Shown: piece after piece, positions 8,102 to 17,127 of the stretch
Layout: each line of letters starts with the position of its first letter
Position numbering within the stretch: the stretch's first letter is position 1
Origin: Mangrovimonas sp. TPBH4
GTDB lineage: Bacteria > Bacteroidota > Bacteroidia > Flavobacteriales > Flavobacteriaceae
DNA: 64,000 bases
NCBI RefSeq assembly: GCF_001280505.1
Contig: NZ_LBIO01000037.1
Location: 248,001 to 312,000 of the forward strand
Direction: 5' to 3'
Translations under genes and position numbers: made by a program
Notes under the pieces: model-generated
The model's database searches: none
Seen by the model: only the letters and a program-made list of their open reading frames with translations
What the model was told of the DNA's origin: nothing

Positions 8102-9202
8102 ATGAAGCATTTCTATTGGCATTGGATGTTGGTTTTTGTTCTTACTCTAATTTTTGGAGGGGACGCTTTTGCCCAAGTATCACTAGACACTTTGCGTGTT
8201 GGACTTTATGAATCCCCTCCCTTTGTTATGTTTAAAGAGGATGGAAGTATGCATGGGGTAAGTGCGTGGTTATGGGAGCAAATAAGGCAAGATCTCAATC
8301 GTCCTTTTAAGTTGGTGCCTTATTCGTCAGGACAGCCCTTAAAAACGCTTTTATATGATTTGGAAACAAGCAAAATTGATTTAGCCATCAACCCTATCAC
8401 GATTACGAGTGATAGGAACCGTCAAATTAATTTCACCTATCCTTTCTACGTGGGGAATCTTACCATTGCAGAAAGAAAGGGCTCGAGAATGGATTCCATA
8501 TTTTCAGTGCTTAAAGCTATTTTCAGTATTCGCTTATTGTACTTGGTATTAATTTTGTTTGGCTTGGTAATTATGTTTGGGTTTTTGATTTGGTTGGTGG
8601 AAAAGCAAAACAACCATTTTGAAAGAGGGAAAAAGGGTTTGGTAAGTAGTTTTTGGTGGTCTGCCGTAACTATGACAACCGTAGGCTATGGTGATAAAGT
8701 GCCTGTTTCCAATCTGGGGCGATTCATCGCTTTAATTTGGATGCTTTGCTCCCTCATTATCATTTCTATATTTACTGCCAGTATCACTTCTAGTCTTACG
8801 GTTCATAAGCTTACACAAGTAACAGATAGTTTGGAGAATTACAGAAGAGCCAAGGTAGGTACCGTAGAATCATCAGCAACCGATGGTTTTCTTCAGAGGA
8901 ATTTTTTTCGTGATGTCCATACATACCCTGAATTCATTTCTGGTCTAAAGGAACTTGAAAACAATAATTTAGAGTATTTTATCTATGACGAACCTTGGCT
9001 GGACTATCAGTTAAATAACAATCCGGAATTCAACTCACTGCGATTGCTTCCCATGCGATTTAATGTGCAATTGTACGCCATGCCAATGGCAAAAACACTT
9101 TCCGAGGATTTACACGATCAAATTTCCGCAGCCTTATTGCAGTTAACCGAAAGTCATGATTGGGAATTACTTTTGGATGAATACCAGCTCAAGGAATATT
9201 AG
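8102..9202 (+). CDS. GluR0-like ligand-gated potassium channel
   Basis: The layout is that of prokaryotic ionotropic glutamate receptors: signal peptide (1-24), first lobe of a periplasmic binding domain (about 28-130), membrane helix (about 145-166), pore loop, second membrane helix (about 207-228), then the second binding lobe (about 235-366). The pore reads TMTTVGYGDKVP with the K+ filter TVGYGD at residues 193-198. The ligand-binding signature TSDRNRQINFTYPFY supplies an Arg (Arg105) expected to bind an amino-acid carboxylate. The helix after the pore ends IFTASITSSLT, comparable to the SYTANLAAF motif of animal receptors. The ligand cannot be predicted. An annotation of amino-acid ABC binding protein would be wrong because of the pore. 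Confidence 0.88.
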   Translation: MKHFYWHWMLVFVLTLIFGGDAFAQVSLDTLRVGLYESPPFVMFKEDGSMHGVSAWLWEQIRQDLNRPFKLVPYSSGQPLKTLLYDLETSKIDLAINPITITSDRNRQINFTYPFYVGNLTIAERKGSRMDSIFSVLKAIFSIRLLYLVLILFGLVIMFGFLIWLVEKQNNHFERGKKGLVSSFWWSAVTMTTVGYGDKVPVSNLGRFIALIWMLCSLIIISIFTASITSSLTVHKLTQVTDSLENYRRAKVGTVESSATDGFLQRNFFRDVHTYPEFISGLKELENNNLEYFIYDEPWLDYQLNNNPEFNSLRLLPMRFNVQLYAMPMAKTLSEDLHDQISAALLQLTESHDWELLLDEYQLKEY

Positions 9203-9252
9203 TTTGGTTTAAAATAGATAGTTGCTCATTTATATAAATTCCTATTTTGTGA

Positions 9253-9260
9253 TACCTTTG
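9253..9260 (+). promoter_or_regulatory. -7 promoter element very close to the start codon
   Basis: TACCTTTG matches TAnnTTTG exactly and ends 4 bases before the ATG at 9265. With the usual spacing, transcription would begin at or next to the A of the ATG, giving a nearly leaderless mRNA for this gene and apbE. Confidence 0.55.
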
Positions 9261-9264
9261 CAGC

Positions 9265-9642
9265 ATGAATAAACCATTGTCCACACAAGAACTTCACAAC
9301 CTTGCCATGAACCATGTAGGAAGGGATTTGGAACAACGAGGATTTGAATTTGTTGCCGTTAATAGTCAACTCAAACGCCATCCGCAATTTGTGTGTATCG
9401 ATAAAAACAGCCAATATTATTTTGTAATTGTAAGGGCCGTTTTGTTGCCAGATAACCCTAATAATTATGATGTGGTTTGGATGGAGACCTTCAAAAAGCA
9501 CGCGCGCGAAAAAGATGCCAAGGTGTTATATGCTGGCGTAGGCTTAGGAAATCCCAATGGTGAAGATCTTCCCTTATATTTGAATGAAGAATATTTAATT
9601 GAGTACAACGGTATTCAAGTAATCGATACCCATTTAAACTAA
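9265..9642 (+). CDS. Conserved small protein upstream of apbE, unknown function
   Basis: The 125-residue soluble protein begins NKPLSTQELHNLAMNHVGRDLEQRGFEFVAVNSQL and contains PQFVCIDKNSQYYFVIVRAV, then KVLYAGVGLGNPNG and YLNEEYLIEYNGIQVI. I recall very similar flavobacterial proteins next to apbE that are labelled as an NQR subunit F. It has no cofactor motif, so the label looks like an error propagated from context. It precedes apbE by 43 bases, has its own promoter just upstream and is probably co-transcribed with apbE. A role in NQR assembly or flavinylation is possible but only inferred from position. Confidence 0.8.
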   Translation: MNKPLSTQELHNLAMNHVGRDLEQRGFEFVAVNSQLKRHPQFVCIDKNSQYYFVIVRAVLLPDNPNNYDVVWMETFKKHAREKDAKVLYAGVGLGNPNGEDLPLYLNEEYLIEYNGIQVIDTHLN

Positions 9643-9685
9643 ACACCCTAACCCTAAATAGCAACCTTATTTATTTCGCCCTATT

Positions 9686-10666
9686 ATGATTAAAAAAGCT
9701 TTGGTATTCACTTTATTGATCGCCCTTTGTTTTTCCTGCAGTAAACAGATAAAGAATACAAAACTAACAGGATCCGTTTTCGGAACAACCTATTCGGTGA
9801 TTTATGATTCCGATGAGAATTACCAACCTCAGTTTGATAGTCTGTTTACCGTGATTAACAAATCGATGTCTACCTATATATCGGATTCAGATATTTCTAA
9901 AATCAACAGAAATGAAGATGTGCAGATGGATGAGCATTTTATAAAAGTGTTCAATACGGCGAAAGCCATTTATAGATATACCGAAGGAGCTTTCGATCCT
10001 ACTATTGGAGCAATGGTTAACGCTTGGGATTTTGGGCCGCAAGGAAAAATAAACCATATAGACAGTCTGCAAATTGACAGCTTGATGCGTGATGTTGGTT
10101 TCAATAAATTGGGACTTAGGGACGGGAAAATCCAAAAGCGACCTAATGCCTTTTTAGACTTTAATGCCATTGCCAAAGGTTACGGGGTAGATGTTATTGG
10201 TGAATATTTGGAAAGTCAACACGTAGCCAATTATTTGGTTGAAATTGGAGGAGAAGTAAGAGGACGAGGAATGAATATTGAAAAGGAGCAACCTTGGAAA
10301 GTGGGGGTAGAGATGCCACATTTTGATGGCACCCAATCCATTTTACAGGCCATAGATTTGGTTGATGAAGCCATGGCGACTTCGGGAACATATAGAAAGT
10401 TCAAAATTGATGACAACGGCAATCGCTACTCACATATCATTGATACCAAAACGGGCTACCCAAGTAAAACGAACTTGTTAAGTATTTCTGTAATTGCGGA
10501 GGATTGTATGACGGCAGATGCCTACGCTACAGCCTTCAAAGCGATGGGGATTGAAAAAGTGGAAGCGTTTTTGGGAAAACACCCAGAATTAAAAGTGTTC
10601 TTGATTTTTGAAAACGACAAAGGCGACTTTGAAACCATGGCTATAAACGGTTTCCCGGCAGAATAA
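9686..10666 (+). CDS. apbE: FAD:protein FMN transferase
   Basis: ApbE attaches FMN from FAD to Thr residues of NqrB and NqrC (and of Rnf-type proteins) outside the cytoplasmic membrane. The 326-residue protein starts with a lipoprotein signal (lipobox LCFSCSK). It carries family landmarks: GSVFGTTYSV, a MSTYISDSDISKIN segment, DPTIGAMVNAWDFGP, NAIAKGYGVD, VEIGGEVRGRG, SGTYRKF, SHIIDTKTGYP and the metal-binding TADAYATAF. The nearby nqr operon supplies its obvious substrates. It ends 12 bases before the convergent methyltransferase gene, with no terminator visible between. Confidence 0.95.
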   Translation: MIKKALVFTLLIALCFSCSKQIKNTKLTGSVFGTTYSVIYDSDENYQPQFDSLFTVINKSMSTYISDSDISKINRNEDVQMDEHFIKVFNTAKAIYRYTEGAFDPTIGAMVNAWDFGPQGKINHIDSLQIDSLMRDVGFNKLGLRDGKIQKRPNAFLDFNAIAKGYGVDVIGEYLESQHVANYLVEIGGEVRGRGMNIEKEQPWKVGVEMPHFDGTQSILQAIDLVDEAMATSGTYRKFKIDDNGNRYSHIIDTKTGYPSKTNLLSISVIAEDCMTADAYATAFKAMGIEKVEAFLGKHPELKVFLIFENDKGDFETMAINGFPAE

Positions 10667-10678
10667 ATTTGAGTGCAT

Positions 10679-11461
10679 CTATTTTTTTACCACGGGAATA
10701 ATTTCTCCCTTGGCAAGGCAATAGGTCTCAATGTCATTTTCTGAAAGTCTTGCTGTATAGTCAACTTCTTCTACGGTAAATCCAATACTTCGGAGTTTAT
10801 CAAAATAATCCCTGCCGTATACCCTTACATGGTCATACTGCCCAAAGATTTTGGCACGTTCCTTCTTGTCCGTAATGGAGTCGTCTTCAAACGTAACTTC
10901 TCGATTAAGGTCTTGCGGGATTTGAAACACTCCAAAACCGCCTGGTTTTAAAATGCGATATAGTTCTTGCATGGCTTTGGTATCGTCCGGAATGTGTTCC
11001 AAAACATGGTTGCATAGAATGATATCAAAAGAATTATCTTCAAAAGGCAAGTTGCAGATGTCTGCTTTTACATCGGCCAAAGGCGAATTGAGGTCTGTGG
11101 TAGTATAGTCCAAGTTGTCCATGGCTCTAAAACGTTTGTAAAAGGCCTGCTCTGGTGCAAAATGAAGTACTTTATGTTGTCCTGTGAAAAAGTCGGTTTC
11201 ATTTTTTAAATACAGCCATAACAGTCTATGACGTTCTAGGGACAAAGTGGAAGGTGATAATACATTGCTTCTTTGATTGCCATAACCGTAGGGTAGAAAT
11301 GTTTTAAAACTTTTCCCGTCAATAGGGTCTGTAAATTGATTGCCTTTAAGGTAAGCGGCCAAAATTGGTCTAACCGCATAACTTAAACGAATAAGTACTG
11401 GTCTAGGAACGGTATTTAAAACTATTTTGAAAAGCTTCTTCAAGGGCAAATTACATTTCAA
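10679..11461 (-). CDS. Class I SAM-dependent methyltransferase
   Basis: The central region carries a Methyltransf_11-type domain: [11 protein letters not shown] (a degenerate motif I), [35 protein letters not shown] and then [16 protein letters not shown]. The N-terminal 70 residues include a basic, partly hydrophobic stretch ([17 protein letters not shown]) that may touch the membrane. The acceptor cannot be deduced. The start is a TTG at 11461 that overlaps the end of the DUF3050 gene by 11 bases. No upstream or nearby downstream ATG exists in frame before the conserved part. It is third in a map-DUF3050-methyltransferase unit. Confidence 0.85.
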   Translation of the reverse strand: MKCNLPLKKLFKIVLNTVPRPVLIRLSYAVRPILAAYLKGNQFTDPIDGKSFKTFLPYGYGNQRSNVLSPSTLSLERHRLLWLYLKNETDFFTGQHKVLHFAPEQAFYKRFRAMDNLDYTTTDLNSPLADVKADICNLPFEDNSFDIILCNHVLEHIPDDTKAMQELYRILKPGGFGVFQIPQDLNREVTFEDDSITDKKERAKIFGQYDHVRVYGRDYFDKLRSIGFTVEEVDYTARLSENDIETYCLAKGEIIPVVKK

Positions 11462-12233
11462 TTGGTTGGGACAATGTAATCAATTCCGAAATGCTGTCCC
11501 AAAGTTGTATGCGGTGTTGGAGGGCCAATTTGGCCACTTCCAAAGTCTCTTCCCATTTTTGCGAATCGTCACCACAAAGTTCGGCAATCATCTTTAAGGA
11601 TAAAGGTCCATGCTCGTCACCATCCAATTCAATATGACGGTTCAAATAGTAAGTCAATTTACTACAATCGGTTTTTTCTGTCTCCGATTGATTGATGATT
11701 TGGAAGAACATATCAGGAATCACATCTTCACGACCAAAAGTAAAAGCCGATGCAATTTTGTGAGCTTCATTACTGGCAATCACCTCAAAGGTGAAATTGA
11801 TAAACTTTAAGGTTGCTTCTTGTAGAGACATTTTTGTTGCAGCATCTTGAATAGTAGCTCCTTCACATATATCGTTAACAAAAGCTTCTATTGGTGATGT
11901 ATTGGCGCCAATTTGAGACATGGCATCCAAGTACATTTCGTAATGGCTTTTAGGTTCTCCAAGTTCATTGACATCGCTTTCCTCTCCCAATACAATTTCA
12001 TTAATGAATCGTGCAGTAGCTGGATTTTTGGCAGGTACCCAAGGTAATGTTACCGTGGTTAACAGGTTTTGCAATGCCTTTAATAGCGACATAAAGTCCC
12101 AGACAGCAAAAACATGCTGCTCCATAAAGATTTTTATGTCTTCAATAGAGGAAAGGTTGCGATATAAATGGTGGTTATTGAGGGTGTCTCGAAGAGGCGT
12201 GAGTTCCTGTTCGATTAAATCAATTCTATTCAT
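11451..12233 (-). CDS. DUF3050 family protein (heme oxygenase-like fold)
   Basis: The 260-residue, mostly helical protein contains signatures I associate with DUF3050: [58 protein letters not shown] and [18 protein letters not shown]. The paired His and Glu motifs (EQHVFAVWD and [10 protein letters not shown]) look like a diiron or heme-oxygenase-like helical fold. The biochemical role is not known. It starts 8 bases after the map stop and overlaps the methyltransferase gene, so the three are very probably one transcript. Confidence 0.85.
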   Translation of the reverse strand: MNRIDLIEQELTPLRDTLNNHHLYRNLSSIEDIKIFMEQHVFAVWDFMSLLKALQNLLTTVTLPWVPAKNPATARFINEIVLGEESDVNELGEPKSHYEMYLDAMSQIGANTSPIEAFVNDICEGATIQDAATKMSLQEATLKFINFTFEVIASNEAHKIASAFTFGREDVIPDMFFQIINQSETEKTDCSKLTYYLNRHIELDGDEHGPLSLKMIAELCGDDSQKWEETLEVAKLALQHRIQLWDSISELITLSQPIEM

Positions 12234-12241
12234 AAATCTGA

Positions 12242-13060
12242 TTAAAGGACTAATGCTTTTTGTCTGAATTCATTTTCTTCATCGCTTTCGATGCCCAATG
12301 CTTCGTAGATATAGGCAAACGTAGAAAGGATTTCAGGTTTTCCGTCAATAATGGCCACGTCATGTTCAAAATGTGCAGATGGTTTATTGTCTAAAGTGGT
12401 GATGGTCCAACCATCTCTATGTTGTTTGATACGGTGGGTTCCCATATTGATCATAGGCTCGATAGCCACCACTTGACCTTCAATGAATTTTTTCCCGCGA
12501 CCGCGTTTTCCATAATTGGGCATTTCTGGATCTTCGTGCATTTTGCGTCCAATACCGTGGCCAACAAGCTCACGAACTACCCCGTAACCATGAGATTCAC
12601 AAAACTGTTGAATAGCAAATCCAACATCTCCTACGCGGTTACCAATTTTAAACTCTCTAATTCCTATGTAAAGAGATTCTTTGGTAACGTCCAATAGCTT
12701 TTGGGTTTCAGGATCAATTTCACCTACAGGAAACGTGTAGGCATGGTCTCCGTAAAAATCATTCTTGATAGCACCGCAGTCAATGGAAATAATGTCTCCT
12801 TCCTTTAAAGGTTCGTCGGTTGGAAATCCATGGACAACTTGAGAGTTAGGACTCATACAAAGCGTATTTGGAAAGTCGTATAATCCCAAAAATCCAGGGA
12901 TGGCACCTTGTTCCCTAATATATTCCTCCGCCATTTTATCCAATTGCAAAGTGGTTACGCCAGGCTTTACTTCCTTGGCCAACATTCCTAAAGTTTTGGA
13001 TACAATCAAGGCGCTTTCGCGCATCAGTTCTATTTCCTCTCTTGTTTTTGCTATAATCAT
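12242..13060 (-). CDS. map: Type I methionine aminopeptidase
   Basis: This enzyme removes the initiator Met from nascent proteins. The pita-bread-fold metal ligands are all visible: Asp94 (IISIDCG), Asp105 (YGDHAYTF), His168 (LVGHGIGR) and Glu201 (VAIEPM), with His77 in the substrate pocket (VVHGFPT). The 272-residue length is slightly above the usual 250-260, with a short C-terminal extension. It starts an operon with the DUF3050 and methyltransferase genes. A -7 promoter element lies 18 bases upstream of the ATG. Confidence 0.96.
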   Translation of the reverse strand: MIIAKTREEIELMRESALIVSKTLGMLAKEVKPGVTTLQLDKMAEEYIREQGAIPGFLGLYDFPNTLCMSPNSQVVHGFPTDEPLKEGDIISIDCGAIKNDFYGDHAYTFPVGEIDPETQKLLDVTKESLYIGIREFKIGNRVGDVGFAIQQFCESHGYGVVRELVGHGIGRKMHEDPEMPNYGKRGRGKKFIEGQVVAIEPMINMGTHRIKQHRDGWTITTLDNKPSAHFEHDVAIIDGKPEILSTFAYIYEALGIESDEENEFRQKALVL

Positions 13061-13078
13061 GATTCAAAAAAATATGTG

Positions 13079-13086
13079 CAAAGATA
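13079..13086 (-). promoter_or_regulatory. -7 promoter element of map
   Basis: Read on the minus strand the sequence is TATCTTTG, a perfect TAnnTTTG, 18 bases upstream of the map start codon. Confidence 0.6.
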
Positions 13087-13121
13087 CTTAAAATAAACTA
13101 GCTATCTTACATTGGTTTTTG

Positions 13122-13139
13122 CACTGACTTTGGTCAGTG
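13122..13139. promoter_or_regulatory. Operator-like palindrome in the map/CoA-transferase divergent region
   Basis: CACTGAC and GTCAGTG form perfect 7-base arms around a TTTG spacer. The site lies between the divergent map and CoA-transferase promoters, about 20 bases upstream of the probable -7 region of the latter (TTACTTTG, 13160-13167). This position suits a dimeric repressor or activator. No T-tract follows, so it is not a terminator. Confidence 0.45.
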
Positions 13140-13191
13140 TGGGTTACAGTTTTATTTAATTACTTTGCAAAGAGAATTAATGAGAAGCGTT

Positions 13192-14466
13192 ATGTATAAG
13201 TCAGTTACAGCAGAAGAAGCGGTTAAAATAGTAAAGTCCAACGATAAAGTATATTTACAGGCAGCAGCAGCAGCACCTCAAGTGTTGATTAAGGCTTTGA
13301 CGGAAAGACATGAGGAACTTAAAAATGTTGAGATTTGCCAATTGCATACAGAAGGTGAGGCTCCTTATGCCAATCCTGAGTTGAGAGACAGTTTTCATGT
13401 GAATTCCTTTTTCCTAGGGAAAAACGTGCGCCACACCCTGCAGGCAGGAAATGGATCTTACACACCTGTATTTTTAAGCGAATTGCCTTTGTTGTTCAAA
13501 CGGAATATCGTGGACCTGCAAGTAGCGCTTATTCATGTGTCCGTACCCGACAGACATGGGTATTGTTCTTTAGGAGTTTCGGTGGAAGCTACTTTAGCAG
13601 CTATTGATAATGCAGACTACGTGATTGCGCAAGTAAATCAGCAAATGCCAAGAACTTTTGGGGATGGGATTATTCACGTTTCTGAAATTGATGCTTTTGT
13701 GGATTGCGATGAACCTTTGCCAATTCATCATGTTGCCAAACCTTCCGATTTGGAAAACACCATAGGCGATTATGTGGCTAGTTTAATTGAAGACCGCAGT
13801 ACATTGCAAATGGGAATTGGTAATATTCCAAATGCGGTGTTGACGCGATTGACGTCTCATAAAGATTTGGGATTGCATACCGAAATGTTCTCAGATGGAG
13901 TTATTGATTTAATATTAAGTAATGTCATCACCGGAAATTATAAAGGCATCGATCCAGGAAGAGCCTTGGCTACTTTTTTAATGGGATCACAACGCTTGTA
14001 TGATTATGTGCATGACAATCCGTATGTGGAATTGCGTTCTTCCGATTATGTAAACGATGTTTCGGTTATTAAGCAAAACCCAAGAATGGTGGCTATTAAT
14101 TCTGCCATTGAAGTGGATTTAACAGGACAGGTATGTGCGGATTCCTTCGGGACAAAAATGTATTCCGGGGTAGGAGGACAAATGGATTTTATTCGAGGCG
14201 CTTCCTTAAGTGAAGGAGGAAAAGCCATCATTGCTTTGCCTTCGGTTACCAAAAGCGGCATCAGTAGAATTGTACCAACACTAAGGCCTGGAGCAGGGGT
14301 TGTAACAACACGATCCCATATCCATTACGTGGTAACAGAATATGGGATCGCGAATTTATATGGTAAAACTATTGCCGAAAGGGTGAAAGCTTTGGTGAAT
14401 ATTGCACATCCTGACCATAGGGAGTCTATAGATAGACAATATTTTGAACTTTCAAGAGGCTGTTAG
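13192..14466 (+). CDS. Acetyl-CoA hydrolase/transferase family CoA-transferase
   Basis: This is a CoA-transferase of the acetyl-CoA hydrolase / 4-hydroxybutyrate CoA-transferase family, which moves CoA between acyl groups. The N-terminal domain has KVYLQAAAAAPQVLIKAL, and the C-terminal domain has GVGGQMDFIRGASLSEGGKA, then VTKSGISRIVPTL and VVTEYGIANLYGKT. The Glu of VTEYG fits the catalytic Glu of the family. I place the start at the ATG of MYKSVTAEE (13192). The TTG further upstream at 13165 lies within the likely -7 element. The acyl substrate is not certain. The end overlaps the convergent HAD gene by 4 bases. Confidence 0.9.
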   Translation: MYKSVTAEEAVKIVKSNDKVYLQAAAAAPQVLIKALTERHEELKNVEICQLHTEGEAPYANPELRDSFHVNSFFLGKNVRHTLQAGNGSYTPVFLSELPLLFKRNIVDLQVALIHVSVPDRHGYCSLGVSVEATLAAIDNADYVIAQVNQQMPRTFGDGIIHVSEIDAFVDCDEPLPIHHVAKPSDLENTIGDYVASLIEDRSTLQMGIGNIPNAVLTRLTSHKDLGLHTEMFSDGVIDLILSNVITGNYKGIDPGRALATFLMGSQRLYDYVHDNPYVELRSSDYVNDVSVIKQNPRMVAINSAIEVDLTGQVCADSFGTKMYSGVGGQMDFIRGASLSEGGKAIIALPSVTKSGISRIVPTLRPGAGVVTTRSHIHYVVTEYGIANLYGKTIAERVKALVNIAHPDHRESIDRQYFELSRGC

Positions 14467-14876
14467 CGTCTTAAGAAAGAAAAAATACCCTTTTTTTGCT
14501 TTTCTTTTAATTGTTGAGGCATTTCGTTGGTGATGAGTTGATAGACTTCTCCCCATCCTAAAACACCGCCTATATTGCGGTCGTCTATAAAGATGTCCGC
14601 ATAAATTTTTCGGCTCTTGGTATAATCAAATTGTTCTTCAGGGAAACTTTTGTTTACGGCATAGAAATGAATGCCGTTTTCTTCACAAAACTGTACAGCT
14701 TCTTCCAACCTCACGCCGCTGCGGTAGGTCCACAAGATTAAGCGGTGCCCATCGTTTTGTAGACGCTTTAGGGTTTCAAAAGCGAAAATCCGAGGTTTCC
14801 CAATTTTTGGGTAGGCGTCCTCAACGATGGTACCGTCAAAATCAACTGCAATAATTAGCTTTTCCTGAAAATTCAT
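14463..14876 (-). CDS. Small HAD-like hydrolase (BT0820-type)
   Basis: The 137-residue protein starts with the HAD motif I VDFDGTIVEDAYP (Asp12 and Asp14). RLILWTYRSG (motif II-like Thr) and the acidic pair IFIDDRN (motif IV) follow. It has no cap domain, which matches the compact BT0820-related Bacteroidota hydrolases. The substrate is unknown. The gene lies 48 bases downstream of gpmI in the same direction and may share its transcript. It is convergent with the CoA-transferase gene and overlaps it at the stop codons. Confidence 0.85.
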   Translation of the reverse strand: MNFQEKLIIAVDFDGTIVEDAYPKIGKPRIFAFETLKRLQNDGHRLILWTYRSGVRLEEAVQFCEENGIHFYAVNKSFPEEQFDYTKSRKIYADIFIDDRNIGGVLGWGEVYQLITNEMPQQLKEKQKKGIFSFLRR

Positions 14877-14924
14877 CCGTCAATATTTAGGTCGCTAAAA
14901 TATACAAAATATATTTCATCAGCC

Positions 14925-16445
14925 TTATTCAACAAGAGAATGGCGCGTCATAGCTTCAGGTTGTGGCACTCCCATCAGTTTCAAAATGGTAGGTGCAATA
15001 TCTCCTAAAATACCATCGGTAATTTTAGTTTTATCCTTGTCAATTAAAATAATTGGCACTGGGTTTGTAGTATGTGAGGTGTTTGGAGAACCATCTGGAT
15101 TGACCATTGTTTCACAGTTTCCGTGATCTGCAATCAAAATGGTGGTATAGTCATTTTCCAAAGCTGTTTCCACCACTTGTTTCACGCATTTATCGACAGC
15201 TTCACAGGCCTTAATGGCTGCTTCCATCACTCCTGTGTGCCCAACCATGTCACCATTGGCAAAGTTAAGGCAAACAAAATCGGCTGATTTTTGCTGTAGT
15301 TCAGGAACCAATGCATCAGTTAGCTCGTAGGCACTCATTTCTGGTTGAAGGTCGTAAGTGGCAACTTTCGGTGAATTTTTAAGAATTCTCTTTTCGCCTT
15401 CAAACGGTGTTTCCCTTCCTCCAGAAAAGAAAAAGGTGACGTGAGGATACTTTTCAGTTTCGGCAATTCTAATTTGAGTTTTGTGGTGTTTTTCCAAAAC
15501 TTCACCTAAAGTCTCACTTAAATTATCCTTGTCGAACACCACGTGGATTCCTTCAAAAGAATCGTCGTAGTTGGTCATCGTTACATAATGTAACTTTAGT
15601 TTGTGCATGTTTTGTTCGTGGAAGTCTGTTTGAGTCAAAGCTTCGGTAAGCTGTCTTCCACGGTCTGTTCTAAAATTGAAAAAGATAATGACATCCCCGT
15701 CTTGGATTTTAGCTATAGGCTCTCCCGCATCATTAGTGGCAATGATTGGTTTGATAAATTCATCGGTGACGTCATTTTCGTAACTGTGATCAATAGATTT
15801 CAATACATTTTTGGAGTGTTCTCCCGTTCCGTGTACCAAAGCGTTATAGGCTAATTTCACACGTTCCCAACGCTTGTCCCTGTCCATGGCATAGTAACGC
15901 CCTGTCACCGTAGCAAGTTTGGTGTTGGTGTTTTCAATATGTTCTTCAAGTTCAGTGACAAAACCGAAACCAGATTTAGGGTCTACATCTCTTCCATCTG
16001 TGAATGCATGCACATAGGAGTGCTGTACGCCACAATCATTGGCAGCGTCAATCAACCCTAACAAATGGTTGATATGGGAGTGTACACCACCGTCACTTAG
16101 CAATCCAAGGAAATGGATAGGCTTGTTGTTGGTTTTGGCATATTCAAAAGCTTCTACCAGTGCAGGCTCGTTGCGAAGGGTTTTATTTTGGATGGCTAGG
16201 TTGATCTTTACCAAATCTTGGTATACAATTCTTCCTGCTCCTAAATTCATATGCCCAACTTCACTGTTACCCATTTGTCCTTCAGGAAGTCCAACATGGA
16301 GTCCGTCTGTCCTCAAACTAGCATTGGAATAGGTGTTGTAAAGTGAATCTATAAAAGGTGTGTTTGCGTTGTCTATGGCTGAGACTTTTGGGTCTGGAGA
16401 TTTGCCCCAACCATCAAGAATCATAAGGATTACTTTTTTGTTCAT
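14925..16445 (-). CDS. gpmI: 2,3-bisphosphoglycerate-independent phosphoglycerate mutase
   Basis: This enzyme interconverts 3- and 2-phosphoglycerate in glycolysis using two Mn2+ ions. The alkaline-phosphatase-like core is evident: LMILDGWG (Asp11), the phosphorylated Ser61 in QMGNSEVGHMNLGAGR, FTDGRDVDP, VTGRYYAMDRD, and the metal-binding ADHGNCETM and TSHTTNPVP. The 506-residue length is normal. A perfect -7 element (16466-16473) lies 20 bases upstream of the start. Confidence 0.97.
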   Translation of the reverse strand: MNKKVILMILDGWGKSPDPKVSAIDNANTPFIDSLYNTYSNASLRTDGLHVGLPEGQMGNSEVGHMNLGAGRIVYQDLVKINLAIQNKTLRNEPALVEAFEYAKTNNKPIHFLGLLSDGGVHSHINHLLGLIDAANDCGVQHSYVHAFTDGRDVDPKSGFGFVTELEEHIENTNTKLATVTGRYYAMDRDKRWERVKLAYNALVHGTGEHSKNVLKSIDHSYENDVTDEFIKPIIATNDAGEPIAKIQDGDVIIFFNFRTDRGRQLTEALTQTDFHEQNMHKLKLHYVTMTNYDDSFEGIHVVFDKDNLSETLGEVLEKHHKTQIRIAETEKYPHVTFFFSGGRETPFEGEKRILKNSPKVATYDLQPEMSAYELTDALVPELQQKSADFVCLNFANGDMVGHTGVMEAAIKACEAVDKCVKQVVETALENDYTTILIADHGNCETMVNPDGSPNTSHTTNPVPIILIDKDKTKITDGILGDIAPTILKLMGVPQPEAMTRHSLVE

Positions 16446-16465
16446 GGTGCTTTTTATTTTATTCT

Positions 16466-16473
16466 CAAAGATA
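16466..16473 (-). promoter_or_regulatory. -7 promoter element of gpmI
   Basis: On the minus strand the sequence is TATCTTTG, a perfect TAnnTTTG, 20 bases before the gpmI ATG. Confidence 0.6.
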
Positions 16474-16702
16474 ATTCTTTCTAATAGGACGTCGAAATTT
16501 CAAGGCCATAAATTCCAGTAAAACTCAGTGTTATCTTAAGGTGAGTTGCAAGTGGGAAAATTAATATAACCTTAACAAATTTGTGTTTAAATAGTTAAAA
16601 ATGTGTTATATATGATTTTTTTGTGTAACAAATCGAAAATTTATCCGTCTATTTACTGTAATCAAAAAACAATCATTAATCAAATCATTAAAATCTTTCA
16701 TC

Positions 16703-17092
16703 ATGAAAAAATCGGTAATTATTATTGCAGTTGCATTGGGATTTATGGTAAGTTCCACCTATGCTACAACTTCATTCAAAACAATTGACAATTTTAGAAC
16801 TGTAAAGGTTAACACTTCTGTGAATCCTTTTTGTGTGGCAATCGCTAAAGGGGATATCCAAACAGTTCAAAAACTTATTGAGTTGGGAGCAGATGTTAAC
16901 GAGAGATCCAACGGAATGACTCCATTGATGTATGCAGCAAAGTACAACAGAGTAGCCATTATTAAACTTTTGGTGGCTAATGGAGCAGATATTAACAAAA
17001 AAAGTGAGGACGGTTTAACAGCGGCACATTATGCAGAGCGTTCCAACGCTCAAGATGCCATGTCTGTCATTGAAGACTTAGATAAAGCATAA
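16703..17092 (+). CDS. Exported ankyrin-repeat protein
   Basis: A signal peptide (MKKSVIIIAVALGFMVSSTYA) is followed by about two and a half ankyrin repeats: AIAKGDIQTVQKLIELGADVNERSN, then GMTPLMYAAKYNRVAIIKLLVANGADINKKS, then DGLTAAHYAERSNAQDAMSVI. At 129 residues it is a small periplasmic ankyrin protein. A protein partner is likely but unknown. The gene stands alone, with 257 bases of AT-rich sequence upstream in which I see no perfect -7 element. Confidence 0.9.
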   Translation: MKKSVIIIAVALGFMVSSTYATTSFKTIDNFRTVKVNTSVNPFCVAIAKGDIQTVQKLIELGADVNERSNGMTPLMYAAKYNRVAIIKLLVANGADINKKSEDGLTAAHYAERSNAQDAMSVIEDLDKA

Positions 17093-17127
17093 AAGTAACA
17101 CTAGTAATTGCTTTTCAGCATTTATTA

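Noticed and set aside
13165..13191. A TTG start for the CoA-transferase at 13165
   Set aside because: It falls within the promoter-like TTACTTTG. The ATG at 13192 matches the usual family N-terminus better, although the ATG at 13180 remains possible.
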